Shown here one piece after another: positions 63,258 through 64,000 of a stretch of 64,000 bases of DNA. The stretch's first letter is position 1, and every line of letters starts with the position of its first letter. The stretch is from Poriferisodalis sp963663635 (GTDB lineage Bacteria; Actinomycetota; Acidimicrobiia; Acidimicrobiales; Poriferisodalaceae). The stretch is taken from positions 372,001-436,000 of the forward strand of contig CAXXMY010000009.1 in NCBI GenBank assembly GCA_963663635.2. The letters run 5' to 3'. The notes below the pieces were generated by a model, which had not been told where the DNA came from, did not search any database, and saw only the letters and a list, made by a program, of their open reading frames with translations. The position numbers and the translations under genes are program-made.

Positions 63258-64000
63258 TCAGTCCAAGAGTGCCCGGCTGATGACGACGTCTTGGATCTCC
63301 GTCGCACCGTCGAGGTAGTGCGTCAGTCGGGCAGTTGCCAAGTGGCGAGGAAGCGGATGGTCCCGACGTGCACCGTTGGCTCCCATCACCTGCATGCAGT
63401 CCGCCAGCCGGCGCTCAGCGGCCCGAGTAGCGAACTTCTTCGCATGCGCGGCCATCACCGCAGCCGGTCGCCCCGCCGCAAGCGCGACCGCGGCGCGATA
63501 GGCCAGAAGACGAGCAGCTTCGAGATCGGTTGCGACATCGGCCAGGCGGAAGCGCACGCCCTGCAGGTCGGCGATCCGGCTGCCGAACGCCTGGCGTTCT
63601 CGAACGTAGGAAGTCGCGGTCGCCAATCCCGTGCGCAGCATGCCGCAGCACATCGCTGAGACGAGGACGCGGGCCAGGTCGATGCCCTCCATGGCTGCGG
63701 CGAAGCCCTGACCGACCGGTACCAGCGTGTCGGCATCGGGCACTCGGCACTCGTCGAAGCTGATGCCATTGGTGCCCAGTCCGTGGCCGCCGAACAAGTC
63801 GTAGCCCTCGGTGCGCTCGATCCCGTCGGAGTTCCCGTCGACGAGGAATGCGGCAATGCCACGATGCCCTGCGGCCGGATCCGTCTGTGCGTACACCGAC
63901 AGGAGCGACGCAGCAGTGCCGTTGGTTGCCCATGCCTTTGCGCCGTCGAGCACCCACTCATCGCCGTCTCGTTGCGCCCGGGTCGTGATCGCCGCTGCAT
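63258..64000 (-). CDS. Acyl-CoA dehydrogenase (5' part outside window)
   Basis: About 247 C-terminal residues. The middle domain ends WVLDGAKAWATNGTAASLLS, the substrate-binding G/S-rich loop; the C-terminal bundle has RERQAFGSRIADLQGVRFRL and ends DGATEIQDVVISRALLD, where the E-I-Q-x-x-x-I segment is the usual dimer and FAD contact. The start is beyond the right edge. Intact as far as visible. Confidence 0.92.
   Translation of the reverse strand, partial: AAAITTRAQRDGDEWVLDGAKAWATNGTAASLLSVYAQTDPAAGHRGIAAFLVDGNSDGIERTEGYDLFGGHGLGTNGISFDECRVPDADTLVPVGQGFAAAMEGIDLARVLVSAMCCGMLRTGLATATSYVRERQAFGSRIADLQGVRFRLADVATDLEAARLLAYRAAVALAAGRPAAVMAAHAKKFATRAAERRLADCMQVMGANGARRDHPLPRHLATARLTHYLDGATEIQDVVISRALLD

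Noticed and set aside
1..64000. CRISPR arrays, tRNA/rRNA genes, prophage or integrase genes
   Set aside because: No regularly spaced repeats, cloverleaf, rRNA motifs, or recombinase signatures were found in the gaps read; a tRNA search tool would be more sensitive.

Overview
The window is GC-rich chromosomal DNA with an actinobacterial gene repertoire: an F420-type luciferase-like oxidoreductase, a DUF3516 Ski2-like helicase, an O-type truncated haemoglobin, several acyl-CoA dehydrogenase-type enzymes, cell-wall-binding repeat 2 modules and a GT81-like glycosyltransferase. Together with amine/betaine-type catabolic genes, a DddP-like enzyme and heavy insertion-sequence load, this points to a marine or host-associated high-GC actinobacterium (Acidimicrobiia-like). 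That assignment is an inference from gene content; no rRNA or tRNA gene was found.

Layout. 1-8.8 kb: metabolic and stress genes (MaoC hydratase, XRE-ImmA/IrrE plus a frameshifted PIN protein, acyl-CoA dehydrogenase, SMP-30 lactonase, DUF234 ATPase, cytochrome P450, 2-hydroxyacid dehydrogenase). 8.8-23.3 kb: an insertion-sequence island with two IS630 copies, one IS256, one IS982-type element and an IS21 nested in a dead IS110, a CWB2-S8 surface protease clipped at both ends, a hicAB module whose hicA is split by IS630, and a Fic protein with a palindromic operator. The island ends at a 114-bp degenerate copy of the 3' end of the dehydrogenase gene that precedes it. 23.4-30.2 kb: DUF3516 helicase, guaB, and a tail-to-tail pair (GT81-like synthase and GH13_18 phosphorylase) that fits a glucosylglycerate cycle. 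30.4-39.3 kb: copper amine oxidase, a flavin-dependent monooxygenase-type protein and a four-gene BMP/nucleoside-type ABC importer. 39.3-48.6 kb: DEAD-box helicase, cold-shock protein, a frameshifted hydrolase, a probable selenoprotein of the GrdB/PrdB family, LLM oxidoreductase, truncated haemoglobin, small stress/catabolic proteins and a class V aminotransferase. 48.7-57.8 kb: pyruvate carboxylase, acyl-CoA ligase, and a decaying betaine-demethylation-like operon (Rieske oxygenase with an amber codon, then a frameshifted DMGDH/GcvT-type oxidase). 58-64 kb: a second, broken IS256 with a perfect 8-bp target duplication, a LysR regulator, a DddP-like M24 enzyme overlapping a 2-oxoglutarate oxygenase, and an acyl-CoA dehydrogenase running off the edge.

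The most striking signal is at 42385-43293: one reading frame on the minus strand is interrupted only by a TGA, which sits exactly at the first position of the family's U/C-x-x-C redox motif, and a perfect 8-bp hairpin lies 10 nt downstream where a bacterial SECIS would be. The second theme is genome decay: at least three host genes carry single-base frameshifts or nonsense codons, several genes carry short in-frame tandem duplications, and mobile elements sit inside one another. Some of the homopolymer frameshifts could be assembly errors; this cannot be settled from the sequence alone.
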